From Tenericutes bacterium MO-XQ (GTDB lineage: Bacteria; Bacillota_I; Bacilli_A; Acholeplasmatales; Acholeplasmataceae): DNA of 64,000 bases. Below the pieces are notes generated by a model. The model saw only the letters and a list, made by a program, of their open reading frames with translations, was not told where the DNA came from and did not search any database. A program made the position numbers and the translations under genes. The stretch spans positions 682,001-746,000 of the forward strand of contig CP017948.1 of NCBI GenBank assembly GCA_002838185.1. The letters are read 5' to 3'. Below, piece after piece: positions 7,908 to 16,471 of this stretch (position 1 is the stretch's first letter; the number at the start of each line of letters is the position of its first letter).

Positions 7908-7943
7908 TTGACATATATATACTCAACTCATATAATTATGAGT
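7908..7943 (+). promoter_or_regulatory. Consensus promoter with overlapping TetR operator
   Basis: -35 TTGACA (7908-7913) and -10 TATAAT (7931-7936), spacer 17 bp. A perfect inverted repeat ACTCATA-TAAT-TATGAGT (7926-7943) covers the -10. Two genes downstream is a TetR-type regulator, which makes this its probable operator and the operon autoregulated. Confidence 0.82.
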
Positions 7944-7968
7944 AGACTCATTATTTAAGGAGAAATAT

Positions 7969-8370
7969 ATGAATTTTATCAATTTAGAGCTAACACTAAC
8001 GCTTGCATATATGTTTTACATCTTAGTTATTGTAACTCATATACTTATTATTTATAAAAAAATACCTTATACACTCGTTAACGGTGGTAGAAGCACTTCA
8101 TATGAAAATCAAGTGACTACATCAAAGACAAGTATCATTATTTCAATGATTGGATTAGCATTTATATCATTGAGTTTATTTGGAGATCAGGTTTATAAAA
8201 ACATCATTTTTTCTGTAGTTGCATTTGTTTTATCAGCTTATTGGCTTTTAGGCTTTGTAATGCAATTACTTGGAACAAAATTTGAGAAATATGTTATGTC
8301 TTTTCTGGTTCTTGTAGGCTTTTTAAGTCACCTCATGTTAGGATTACTTAGATTTGTAGAAGCATCATGA
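7969..8370 (+). CDS. Four-helix membrane protein, function unknown
   Basis: 133 residues with four membrane helices (about 7-27, 52-70, 76-97 and 104-127). No motif I recognise. It has an AAGGAG site and the strongest promoter in the region, and overlaps the TetR gene by 4 nt (ATGA). Regulators of this arrangement usually control the membrane protein beside them, which suggests efflux, sensing of a hydrophobic compound, or membrane-stress relief. This is inference from context only. Confidence 0.82.
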   Translation: MNFINLELTLTLAYMFYILVIVTHILIIYKKIPYTLVNGGRSTSYENQVTTSKTSIIISMIGLAFISLSLFGDQVYKNIIFSVVAFVLSAYWLLGFVMQLLGTKFEKYVMSFLVLVGFLSHLMLGLLRFVEAS

Positions 8371-8957
8371 GTAAAAGAGAAACCAAAAAGGCAAATACAA
8401 AAAGCAGCATTGTTGAAGTTGCAACAAAGATGTTTCTAAATCAAACATATGATCAAGTTAAACTATCTGAGATATCTGCTCAAGTTGGTATTGCAGAAGG
8501 AACACTTTATAATTATTTTCCTGATAAATCTTCTTTATTTTTAGCTGTTTTTGCAAATCTTGTTACAATCAACAAGCCAGCTTTAATAAATGAAAAACTA
8601 TTATCTATAGACGATTTTATAGATCATATAATCAAAGTCTTAAATTACTATTTATATATAGAAGATGAAAACTTCAAAAGACTATATCAGACGTTTTATC
8701 ATACTGTGAAATCTAGACTTTTAGTTCATGACTTTTCATTATACAATAAACTTGAAGATTTATCATTTTACATTTATAAAGAGATTAAGACTGGATTAGA
8801 ACAATTCTTTAATCCTAAAGAAGCTGAACTAACTTTTCAAATCATAAGAAATCAAGTCAATGCAATTTATGATGAACACATGTATAATTTAATATCATTT
8901 GAGGCATTTTTAGAAAAAGTAAAACAAAGTCTACGTTATGTATTAATTAGGAATTGA
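8367..8957 (+). CDS. TetR-family transcriptional regulator
   Basis: 196 residues. The N-terminal helix-turn-helix is typical: KSSIVEVATKMFLNQTYDQVKLSEISAQVGIAEGTLYNYFPDKSSLF. The remaining 140 residues are helical and variable, as expected for the ligand-binding domain. Starts at an ATGA overlap with the membrane protein gene. The stop codon sits in the stem of its own terminator. Likely represses the operon through the palindrome at 7926-7943. Ligand unknown. Confidence 0.92.
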   Translation: MSKRETKKANTKSSIVEVATKMFLNQTYDQVKLSEISAQVGIAEGTLYNYFPDKSSLFLAVFANLVTINKPALINEKLLSIDDFIDHIIKVLNYYLYIEDENFKRLYQTFYHTVKSRLLVHDFSLYNKLEDLSFYIYKEIKTGLEQFFNPKEAELTFQIIRNQVNAIYDEHMYNLISFEAFLEKVKQSLRYVLIRN

Positions 8958-8977
8958 ATGTTTTTCAATTCCTTTTA
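8950..8977 (+). terminator. Rho-independent terminator overlapping a stop codon
   Basis: GGAATTGA (8950-8957) and TCAATTCC (8965-8972) form a perfect 8-bp stem with a 7-nt loop, followed by TTTTATT. The TGA stop of the TetR gene is in the left arm. Confidence 0.85.
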
Positions 8978-9027
8978 TTATGTTATAATTTAAGTACATT
9001 AAAAAATCAGAAATCTGGAGAAATCAC

Positions 9028-10445
9028 ATGAAAAAAATACTCGCATTCATTTTAATAGGTTTTCTTATCATTGGATTAGCATCATGTGATGAATTAAATA
9101 TGAGTTTGTTCCTAATCCTGCAGATCCTAACAATGAAGAACCTACAGAAGCATTAGGTACTTTTGATAGGTTATTTGATGATATTGTCTATAGAAAGATA
9201 TCTATCCATATTACCGAAGAAAACTGGCTACAACTCAATCAAGATTTATTAGACCATCAATCTGAATTTGGTAATCTAAAAACTGATGAGTATGTATTAG
9301 CAGACATGGTTTACGAAGATGAACAAGGTATTATTGAAATTGATCATATTGGTTTTAGAACAAGAGGTAATTTATCTTTACAACGTTTAATTGACAATGA
9401 TGGAAACATCAATATGAATAGTTTCAAGATTAATTTTAGAGAGCAGTTTGAAGGTCGTCATCCAGAAAATTCTGGAAGAAGAGGATTTGAACTTAAAGAA
9501 CTTGATTTAAAATGGAATAGAAACTACGATGAAACTTACATGACTGAAGCTTATGCTTTAGATATGTTTAATCATTTTGGAGTATATGCAGCACATACAT
9601 CACATGTATTATTCAGTATAATCATTGATGATGAAGAGACACTTATGGGGCTTTATACTGCATTTGAACCGATTGATGATGAGTTTATTGAAAGAAGATT
9701 ATCAAAAACCGAAAGCGATGGAGACCTATATAAATCTTTATGGCAACAATATGGCCCAGCAACATTAGAACCAATTACAAATCCAGATGCAGTAGGCATT
9801 AGAGATGTAGGAAATAACTACATGCCAGCCTATGATTTAAAAACCAATAAAGATACTTCAACACATACTGCATTATTAGATTTTATAGATAAACTGAATC
9901 ATTTAAATGATACAGAACTAGAAACATATCTAAATCAATATTTTGAAGTTGAGATGTTCTTAAGATTGCTTGCGGTTAATGTATTTATAGGAAATCCAGA
10001 CGATTACCGGGCAATGGGTAATAATTATTTCTTATATCAAAATAGTGAAAATTTAAGATGGATGATGATTCCTTATGACTTTGATCATGGTCTTGGTCAA
10101 GGGTGGTGGCAACAAGATGTTTATCCAAATTATTCTATAGGTGTTGATATTTATGAATGGTTTGATTTAAATGATGCTTTAACGGGTACGGATCATAAGC
10201 ACCCACTTGTTGATCGAATATTAGCAAATAGTACATATAAAGCATTATATGATCAAATATTAAATGAAATATTAAATGATGTATATTTTACATCAAATTA
10301 TTTTATCACTAAGCACAATATGATTAAAGAAGCTTTTGAAGGAACTTATAATGATGCTTTGCACAATCAATTATTTGGGCTAAGAAACGTAGAAACATAC
10401 ATTAATGATAAGAGAAATGATGTTAATCAACAATTAGGAAATTAG
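9028..10445 (+). pseudogene. CotH-family lipoprotein, broken by a frameshift
   Basis: An ATG at 9028 with CTGGAG before it opens a lipoprotein signal peptide whose lipobox reads GLASC (Cys near residue 20). The frame then runs into a stop about 42 codons in. A second frame, one base back, is open from about 9099 (YEFVPNPADPNNEEP) to 10445. It encodes a CotH-type kinase domain: NRNYDETYMTEAYALDMFNHF, the EPIDDEF region and the metal-binding DFDHGLG near the end. The two frames join naturally near 9095-9101, so one base was probably lost or gained there. CotH proteins are spore-coat or surface protein kinases in other species. A truncated product from an internal ATG at 9306 would lack the signal. 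It could also be a sequencing error. Confidence 0.82.
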
Positions 10446-10543
10446 AAGAAAAATGTATATATAATGAAAAGGTTGCAGAAATGCAACTTTTTTAATTATA
10501 TAATAATTAAGTTTTTTTATTTGAAAAAAATGAGCATTTTCGC

Positions 10544-10591
10544 TTGACACTTTTATTCGATATGTGTATACTGTGTATGTACAATATACAC
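10544..10591 (+). promoter_or_regulatory. Promoter and GntR/YtrA-type operator of the ABC operon
   Basis: -35 TTGACA (10544-10549) and -10 TATACT (10567-10572) with a 17-bp spacer. Inverted arms GTGTATA (10564-10570) and TATACAC (10585-10591) straddle the -10 and start region. YtrA-like GntR regulators bind such spaced palindromes, and one is encoded at the end of this operon. Confidence 0.82.
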
Positions 10592-10603
10592 AGGAGGTAC
10601 AAA

Positions 10604-11455
10604 ATGAACACAATTGAAGTTAAAAACTTAACTAAGATCTATAAAACCTTTACTTTAGATCATGTAAGTTTCACCATTCCTAAAGGATATATCATGGGAT
10701 TTATTGGTGAAAATGGAGCAGGAAAAACAACAACGATTAAATCAATGTTAAATATCATTAAAAGAAATGATGGTAACATTCAAATATTTGATAAAGACAT
10801 AGATACACATGAACTTGAAATCAAATCAAAAATTGGGTATGTCTCAGGAAATATGTTTTATCCAAAAAAGACGATCAAAGATATTACAAAAGTTTACAAA
10901 AGATTTTATGATCAATGGGATGAACCTTTATATCAATCTTATCTTGCTCAGTTCAAACTTGATGAAAACATGCGTGTTGATGAGTTATCTAAAGGGATGC
11001 AACTTAAATATGCGATTGCATTAGCTTTATCACATCATGCAGAGCTCTTAATTTTAGATGAACCAACAAGCGGTCTAGATCCAGTTGCTAGAGATCAATT
11101 ATTAGAGCTTTTCCAAACCATTATGGAAAAAGAAGAAACAACGATCTTCTTTTCTACACATATCACTAGCGACTTAGAAAAATGTGCTGATTATGTCACG
11201 TTTATCAAAGAAGGTCAAATCATTGAATCTTCATCAAAAGATGATTTGATTGATAGCTATCGTTATGTCAGTGGTACTGAAAAAGAATTAGATAAAATGA
11301 AAGATCGTCTGATTTCTTATAAAGTCAATGCATTTGGATTTAATGGACTAATGAAATCTAATGATGTTAAATCATCAGATACTGCAAAAATTGGACAACC
11401 AACACTTGATGACATCATGATATTTTATGCATCACATAAAGGAGTGATTTTATGA
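10604..11455 (+). CDS. ABC transporter ATP-binding protein (YtrB-like)
   Basis: 283 residues. Walker A GENGAGKTT, signature ELSKGMQLK (a relaxed LSGGQ), Walker B LLILDEPTSGLDP and the switch His in FFSTHITSD. The C-terminal 70 residues are typical of the CcmA/BcrA/YtrB group. The ATG at 10604 has CAGGAGG. First gene of an operon with an ABC-2 permease (4-nt overlap) and a short GntR regulator, the layout of Bacillus ytr-like operons that respond to cell-envelope or membrane-active compounds. The likely role is export or resistance; the substrate is unknown. Confidence 0.92.
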   Translation: MNTIEVKNLTKIYKTFTLDHVSFTIPKGYIMGFIGENGAGKTTTIKSMLNIIKRNDGNIQIFDKDIDTHELEIKSKIGYVSGNMFYPKKTIKDITKVYKRFYDQWDEPLYQSYLAQFKLDENMRVDELSKGMQLKYAIALALSHHAELLILDEPTSGLDPVARDQLLELFQTIMEKEETTIFFSTHITSDLEKCADYVTFIKEGQIIESSSKDDLIDSYRYVSGTEKELDKMKDRLISYKVNAFGFNGLMKSNDVKSSDTAKIGQPTLDDIMIFYASHKGVIL

Positions 11456-12090
11456 AAAACTTAATTTACAAAGAACTAAACTTATCGATTAATAAATTCT
11501 TTTTCTTATTACCAGTTATATTAGGTGGGTTATTGTTTATACCTAATTGGATTTTCTTATTAGTGTTTTACTATTTTTTCTGGATATCAGTTCCTCAAAT
11601 ATATGGTGCATATATTCAACATGGAGATTATAACTTTTTATCGGTATTACCTATTAAAAGAAAAGATATTGTATCATCTAAGGTCTATGCATTATTCATT
11701 TTAGAGTTAACGCATATTGTATTTGCAGTTATTTTTGGACTGATTCATAATGGGTTATATGGATCATGGAACTTTTTCTTTGATATCAACTTAGCCTTTT
11801 ATGGTGTTAGTATATTGTTGTTTGGTGTATTTAATATTACTTTCTTACCAGCTTATTTTAAGACAGCACACTTTTTTGGAAAACCATTAATTTATGCAAC
11901 GATAGGAACTATAATCTTTGGCTTTATATTCGAGTTTGGTATTGCAAAATATCAGTTCATGAGAGATATCTTTGAAGGTACACTTATGGTACAAACCATC
12001 GTATTTATCTTAGCTGCAGTATTAGGTGTTTTATTAAGTGTTGTCGCATTAAAAATATCTCAAAAACGTATGATGGAGATTGATTTATGA
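11452..12090 (+). CDS. ABC-2 type transporter permease
   Basis: 212 residues with about six membrane helices and short loops. It starts with MKNLIYKELNLSINKFFFLLP, an amphipathic entry common in BcrB/YtrC-type permeases that receive an ATPase of the preceding type. Overlaps the ATPase gene and the GntR gene by 4 nt each, so the three products are made together. No fused domains. The partner of the ATP-binding protein is clear; what is transported is not. Confidence 0.88.
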   Translation: MKNLIYKELNLSINKFFFLLPVILGGLLFIPNWIFLLVFYYFFWISVPQIYGAYIQHGDYNFLSVLPIKRKDIVSSKVYALFILELTHIVFAVIFGLIHNGLYGSWNFFFDINLAFYGVSILLFGVFNITFLPAYFKTAHFFGKPLIYATIGTIIFGFIFEFGIAKYQFMRDIFEGTLMVQTIVFILAAVLGVLLSVVALKISQKRMMEIDL

Positions 12091-12461
12091 AAAATATTGT
12101 CGTAAGAAACACCACTCAAACGCCAATATACCAACAAATCTATGATCAAATATCTTCACAAATCATTAATGGAGATTTAAAACCAGATCAATTATTACCT
12201 TCTTTGCGAACAGCAGCCAAAGAACTTAGAGTAAGTATTATAACCATTAAGAAGACATGGGAAATGCTTGAATCCAAAGGCTTAATCTATACTGTCCAAG
12301 GTAAGGGTTCATATGTGAGAAGTCATTCTCAAATGGATCTTGATGAAAAAAAGAAAGCAACGATTAGACAAGCATTAAGAGAAACACTTGAAACTCTTAA
12401 ATCTTACGATATCTCAAAGGAAGTTCTTATTGAAATGATTAATGAATTACTTAATGAATAA
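12087..12461 (+). CDS. GntR-family regulator, YtrA subfamily
   Basis: 124 residues, essentially only the winged helix: TPIYQQIYDQISSQIINGDLKPDQLLPSLRTAAKELRVSIITIKKTWEMLESKGLIYTVQGKGSYVR, then a 45-residue helical tail for dimer contacts. The absence of a large effector domain is the hallmark of the YtrA branch, which sits with ABC transporters. It probably represses the operon at 10564-10591. An insertion sequence begins 25 bp after its stop and has split the operon's terminator. Confidence 0.93.
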   Translation: MKNIVVRNTTQTPIYQQIYDQISSQIINGDLKPDQLLPSLRTAAKELRVSIITIKKTWEMLESKGLIYTVQGKGSYVRSHSQMDLDEKKKATIRQALRETLETLKSYDISKEVLIEMINELLNE

Positions 12462-12578
12462 CAAAAATGGACTTCAACAAGATGATATGATACCTCTAAA
12501 GTAGACACTATAAATAAAGAAAGTAATCTTTAAGATTATGAGTACTTTGATGTAGTAGAAACTTTGGAGGTTTTTTAT

Positions 12579-13295
12579 ATGAGCAGAAAAGCAACACTAA
12601 GTAAAGAAATGAAGTTAGAAATAATAGAGAGATACAAAGCTGGAGAGGCACCATCAAGACTAGCAGGTATATATGATGTACATGAAAGCACAATTCCAAA
12701 ATGGTTCAATAAATATGAGAGTATAGGATCATCAGCATTTGAAAATGACAAGAGTAACAAATCATATTCAAAAGCATTTAAAGAAACAGTCATTAAAGCA
12801 TATCTAGAAGGAGAAGGGTCACTAGAAGATATCAGTAATAGATACAAAATAAGTAGTCGTGGGCTTCTCTTAAGTTGGATAAACAAGTATACTAGTCATA
12901 TAGAAATAAAGGATTATGATCCTAAACCGGAGGTCTATATGACAAAATCAAGGAAAACAACATACGAAGAACGTATTGAAATTGTAGAATACTGTTTAGA
13001 GCATGGAACAAACTACAAAGAAACAGCGATTAAATTTAGAATAAATTATGCCCAAGTCTTTTCATGGGTAAAAAAATATAAACAACTTGGTGAAGAAGGG
13101 CTAATTGATCGTAGGGGTAAAAACAAGGTTGAGTCTGAGATGAATGAAGAAGATAAACTTCGACATCATTTAAAAAAGCTTGAGGCAAAGAACGCTTACT
13201 TAGAAATGGAGAATAGAGCGCTAAAAAAGCTCGAAGAGATCGAAAGGAGGTCGATCAGAGAAAAACACAAGAAAACATCTACAAAGCTATCTTAG
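12579..13295 (+). CDS. IS3-family transposase OrfA (DNA-binding part)
   Basis: 238 residues, longer than the usual OrfA. Three helix-turn-helix units are visible: SKEMKLEIIERYKAGEAPS..., then YSKAFKETVIKAYLEGEGS..., and TYEERIEIVEYCLEHGTNY.... A leucine-zipper-like coiled coil follows (LRHHLKKLEAKNAYLEMENRALKKLEE). The ATG at 12579 has TGGAGG. A slippery heptamer A AAA AAG lies at 13223-13229, just after the zipper; a -1 slip there continues into the orfB frame to give the full OrfAB transposase. Confidence 0.92.
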   Translation: MSRKATLSKEMKLEIIERYKAGEAPSRLAGIYDVHESTIPKWFNKYESIGSSAFENDKSNKSYSKAFKETVIKAYLEGEGSLEDISNRYKISSRGLLLSWINKYTSHIEIKDYDPKPEVYMTKSRKTTYEERIEIVEYCLEHGTNYKETAIKFRINYAQVFSWVKKYKQLGEEGLIDRRGKNKVESEMNEEDKLRHHLKKLEAKNAYLEMENRALKKLEEIERRSIREKHKKTSTKLS

Positions 13296-13342
13296 AGTTA
13301 AGTAAAGATTATTCAGTAAAAGCCTTATGTATTGTCTATGAG

Positions 13343-14134
13343 ATGAATCGTAGTTCATATTATAAATGGTTAAAGCGAAAAGATATTGTCAATGAAACAG
13401 ATAAAATCATTGAAGAACAGATTTTAAGTCTACATGAACTGTTTAATCATATTTTAGGGTATCGTCGCATGACATTGTTCATCAATATCATATATAAAAC
13501 GACTTATAACATCAAAAGGATAAGAAGACACATGAGACTTCTTGGAATCTCTTCAGCAATTAGAAGAAAGAAAACCAACTATTTAAGATATAAACCAGAG
13601 CAGGTAGGAAAAAACATTTTAAACCGTGATTTTACAGCAAGCAAGCCAAATGAAAAGTGGTTAACTGACGTTACTGAATTTAAAATTATTGGATCAACAA
13701 TAAAGTTATATTTAAGTGCAATCATCGACTTATATGATCATAGTATTGTCACATATAGATTAGGAACATCAAATAATAATGATCTCGTTTTTAAAACATT
13801 TGAACAAGCAATCAACAAATATCCGAACATTGAAAACATCCTATTTCATAGTGATAGAGGATTTCAATATACAAATCGAGTTTTCAAGAAAAAACTTGAT
13901 GATAAAAAATTCATACAAAGTATGTCAAGAGTTGGAAAATGTATTGATAATGGACCTATGGAAGCTTTTTGGGGAACATTAAAGTGCGAAATGTATAATT
14001 TAAATAAGTTTTACTCAATTGATCAATTGAAAATGGCTATTGAAGAATATATCATATTTTACAATAATCAAAGATACCAACCCGTATTAAAAGGCTTGAC
14101 TCCAATACAATATAGGAATCAAGTCTCAATTTAA
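13343..14134 (+). CDS. IS3-family transposase OrfB (DDE integrase core)
   Basis: The first ATG is at 13343, but the frame is open back to the slippery site at 13223-13229, so the natural product is the OrfAB fusion. The open part before the ATG reads as sensible protein (KTQENIYKAILELSKDY). The HTH_21 region RSSYYKWLKRK and a retroviral-type integrase core follow, with the DDE residues in KWLTDVTEF, HSDRGFQYTN and PMEAFWGTLKCE. The end (FYNNQRYQPVLKGLTPIQYR) is typical. No stop or frameshift inside. Confidence 0.93.
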   Translation: MNRSSYYKWLKRKDIVNETDKIIEEQILSLHELFNHILGYRRMTLFINIIYKTTYNIKRIRRHMRLLGISSAIRRKKTNYLRYKPEQVGKNILNRDFTASKPNEKWLTDVTEFKIIGSTIKLYLSAIIDLYDHSIVTYRLGTSNNNDLVFKTFEQAINKYPNIENILFHSDRGFQYTNRVFKKKLDDKKFIQSMSRVGKCIDNGPMEAFWGTLKCEMYNLNKFYSIDQLKMAIEEYIIFYNNQRYQPVLKGLTPIQYRNQVSI

Positions 14135-14185
14135 GAAAATATAAAATTTTATTTATTTATGATGTCTACTTGACAGGGGGCAGTT

Positions 14186-14205
14186 CAAGATGAAGTCCTT
14201 TTTTT
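14186..14205 (+). terminator. Right half of a terminator split by the IS
   Basis: TGAAGTCC (14191-14198) followed by seven T. Its partner arm GGACTTCA is at 12469-12476 on the other side of the IS. Removing the IS and one copy of CAAGATGA restores a perfect 8-bp stem with loop ACAAGA and a U-tract. Confidence 0.82.
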
Positions 14206-14271
14206 ATATTAATTTTTTAAAAAATTATGATATATTAGATAATAGTAAACAGATATAAAGGTAGGTAAGTC

Positions 14272-14838
14272 ATGAACTATATGGCACAAATGAAGATTAT
14301 CAATCATCCATCAGATATGATGATTGATATGGAAATTATAGATAATAAGATAGATTTGAATCATAAAGCTACTTATAGAGATGTCGTTAGGGGGATAGTG
14401 ATTTCAGGCAATAAGATTTTAGTTGTTTATCCAAAAGATGAACTCATTTATGGTACACCTGGTGGTGGCATAGAAACTAATGAGTCAAAAGAAGAAGCTT
14501 TAAAAAGAGAAATGTTAGAAGAAGTAGGAGCAACCCAACTTGAAATCATTGCTTATTTAGGAAAAATAACATCATACCGAAAAAAATTTGATGAAGACCT
14601 TAATTTTATCCCGACCCATCATCTTTATTTGGTTGATATAAAATCATGGGGGAATCAAAGCCTCATCGAATATGAAATAGCATTAGGACTTTCATATGAT
14701 TTTATGGATATTGATGAAGTGATAGAAACCAATGAACAAGCGCTATTAAAAAGAGAACAGACATACTTAGATTTTTACACCAATCAAACAGTTTTATTTA
14801 AGACAATTAAAAAATTAATGATGGATCAAAAAATATGA
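14272..14838 (+). CDS. Nudix hydrolase
   Basis: 188 residues with a complete Nudix box, GGIETNESKEEALKREMLEE followed by VGA, which fits Gx5Ex7REUxEExGU and binds the catalytic Mg2+. The roughly 35 residues before the fold and a C-terminal helical tail are of unknown role. It would cleave a nucleoside diphosphate linked to another moiety. Its own start follows GGTAGG. It stands alone between the IS scar and a terminator, so the context says nothing about substrate. Confidence 0.92.
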   Translation: MNYMAQMKIINHPSDMMIDMEIIDNKIDLNHKATYRDVVRGIVISGNKILVVYPKDELIYGTPGGGIETNESKEEALKREMLEEVGATQLEIIAYLGKITSYRKKFDEDLNFIPTHHLYLVDIKSWGNQSLIEYEIALGLSYDFMDIDEVIETNEQALLKREQTYLDFYTNQTVLFKTIKKLMMDQKI

Positions 14839-14839
14839 T

Positions 14840-14869
14840 GACCACCCCTTTAGAGGATGGTCTTTTTTC
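14840..14869 (+). terminator. Rho-independent terminator
   Basis: GACCA and TGGTC at the base plus inner CCC/AGG pairing around CTTTAGAG form a hairpin, followed by TTTTTTC, directly after the Nudix stop. Confidence 0.82.
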
Positions 14870-14943
14870 TTATATATAGATATTAACTTTTCATTTCATA
14901 TGAAATCATATAAAATGTAAGTATTGAGAAAGTAGGTGCAGTT

Positions 14944-15711
14944 ATGAAAGTTATAATTTTAAAAAGTTTAACAGGTGTTTTCTTTTTTGTGATGCTACTT
15001 ATGAATTATTTAGCCAACGCACTCCCTTTAAATCAAAGAAATACTGGAGAAATTTCAGATATGTATCCATCGTATTTTACACCCTCAGGATTTACATTTT
15101 CTATTTGGGGTGTCATTTATATCTTATTATCTATATTACTTGTAAAAATACTAATAACACCAAACTCTGTCTTTTTTATTGAGTATCCAGAAAAACTTAT
15201 CTATCTATTTATTGCAAGTTCGATATTAAATGCATTATGGTTAGTTGCATGGCATTATGACTATATGATCATCTCAAGTGTTGTTATGATATTGCTTTTT
15301 GGTGCACTGATTTGGATTGCATTTTACATACCAAGTTTGGATACACTAACAAAAACAGTATTTAGCATTTATGCTGGTTGGATTAGTATAGCACTCATTG
15401 CAAATATAACGATCACATTAATTAAGTTAAATATACCTCTATTTCAAAACAACGAAGTGGTTTGGTATATCATTATTATGGTAGTTGGTGTTGTTATAGG
15501 TGTTACTACATTGGTTGTGTTTAAGAATTTCCCTTATTACTTAGTCTTTATATGGGCTTATTTTGGTATATTTATGAAACACTTAAACCAAAGTGGATAT
15601 CATTTAGGAAGAAACTATATATTGTTTAATGGGACTTTGCTAGCTACACTTATGTTATCGGGTATTGTTCTATTCATCTTAAATAATTACAAATTTTTTG
15701 AAGTATCATAA
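14944..15711 (+). CDS. TspO/MBR-related membrane protein
   Basis: 255 residues with about seven to eight membrane helices. The first part holds a signature-like run LPLNQRNTGEISDMYPSYFTP then SGFTFSIWGVIYILL, which resembles long TspO-like (tryptophan-rich sensory protein) relatives in Firmicutes. It is longer than classic five-helix TspO (about 160 residues). The family may bind tetrapyrroles or lipids, but the function of this long form is not established. It follows a terminator and has no obvious operon partner. Confidence 0.72.
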   Translation: MKVIILKSLTGVFFFVMLLMNYLANALPLNQRNTGEISDMYPSYFTPSGFTFSIWGVIYILLSILLVKILITPNSVFFIEYPEKLIYLFIASSILNALWLVAWHYDYMIISSVVMILLFGALIWIAFYIPSLDTLTKTVFSIYAGWISIALIANITITLIKLNIPLFQNNEVVWYIIIMVVGVVIGVTTLVVFKNFPYYLVFIWAYFGIFMKHLNQSGYHLGRNYILFNGTLLATLMLSGIVLFILNNYKFFEVS

Positions 15712-15860
15712 AATGACAGATTGATAGAAAGAAAAAACAATATAGAAAATCGCTTTATTCATAGATTATCCAAAAATATGTTATTTATAAAATTGAATTG
15801 AAAGTAACACTAGTTTTGTTGTATAATTGATATAAGTTATAAGAATGCGAGGTATTTATT

Positions 15861-16454
15861 ATGTGGGGAGATATGACAGCATTTCAACAAACATTTTTTG
15901 TAATCGCGATCGTCGCTACAGTAGTGATGATTATTTTGATTATCTTAATGTTTGTCGGCATGGATGAGATTGACAGTTTTGATGGTGCTGTTGATGACAT
16001 GGATTTCGATCTAGATGCAATCAACGATGAACCGATTAGTGGTATAGGTGGGCTAAGGATTTTAAGTATTAGAGGGGTACTAGCTTTCTTAAGTATTGGT
16101 GGTTGGACGACTTATTTATTAAGTGATGCAATGCCTGAATGGGCTGCTGCACTTATTGGTGCTGTAGCTGGAGCTATTGCAGCATTTTTACTAGCATATG
16201 CTTTAAAACAAGCAATGCGTCTAGAATCTTCAGGAAATCTAGATTATAAGAGTGCAATTGGCAAGCCAGCAATGATTTATATTAGAGTTCCAGCTGACAG
16301 AAATGGACACGGAAAAGTGATATTAAATCATCAAGGGAAAATGGTTGAAGTTGATGCTTTAACCGATGAAAAAGAAGATTTGATTAGAAATACTAAAGTT
16401 GAAGTTGTTGCTTTAGAAGATGAAAATACATTACTTGTAAAAAAGACAAAATAA
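15861..16454 (+). CDS. NfeD-like membrane protein with OB-fold (YuaF-type)
   Basis: 197 residues. One helix at about 10-33, an acidic linker (DDMDFDLDAINDEP), then two helices (about 68-85 and 92-115), and a soluble C-terminal beta domain (about 130-195) consistent with the NfeD OB-fold. A promoter with -10 TATAAT lies just upstream (near 15822-15827). It is 17 bp before the flotillin gene. NfeD proteins of this short kind (Bacillus YuaF) pair with flotillin and are thought to help organise membrane microdomains. Confidence 0.85.
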   Translation: MWGDMTAFQQTFFVIAIVATVVMIILIILMFVGMDEIDSFDGAVDDMDFDLDAINDEPISGIGGLRILSIRGVLAFLSIGGWTTYLLSDAMPEWAAALIGAVAGAIAAFLLAYALKQAMRLESSGNLDYKSAIGKPAMIYIRVPADRNGHGKVILNHQGKMVEVDALTDEKEDLIRNTKVEVVALEDENTLLVKKTK

Positions 16455-16471
16455 AAAAAGGAGATTAGAAC

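Larger units (their letters stand above)
12486..14185 (+). mobile_element. IS3-family insertion sequence (IS150-like)
   Basis: About 1.7 kb with related ends: the left end contains AAAGTAGACA and the right end, read on the minus strand, TCAAGTAGACA. Ends of the form TG...CA at 12488 and 14182 are also possible. An 8-bp direct repeat, CAAGATGA, flanks it (12478-12485 and 14186-14193). This is longer than the 3-5 bp usual for IS3, so part of it may be coincidence. It carries orfA and orfB with the classic A AAA AAG slippery site. Both reading frames appear intact, so the copy could still be active. It sits in the loop of the GntR operon's terminator. Confidence 0.87.
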
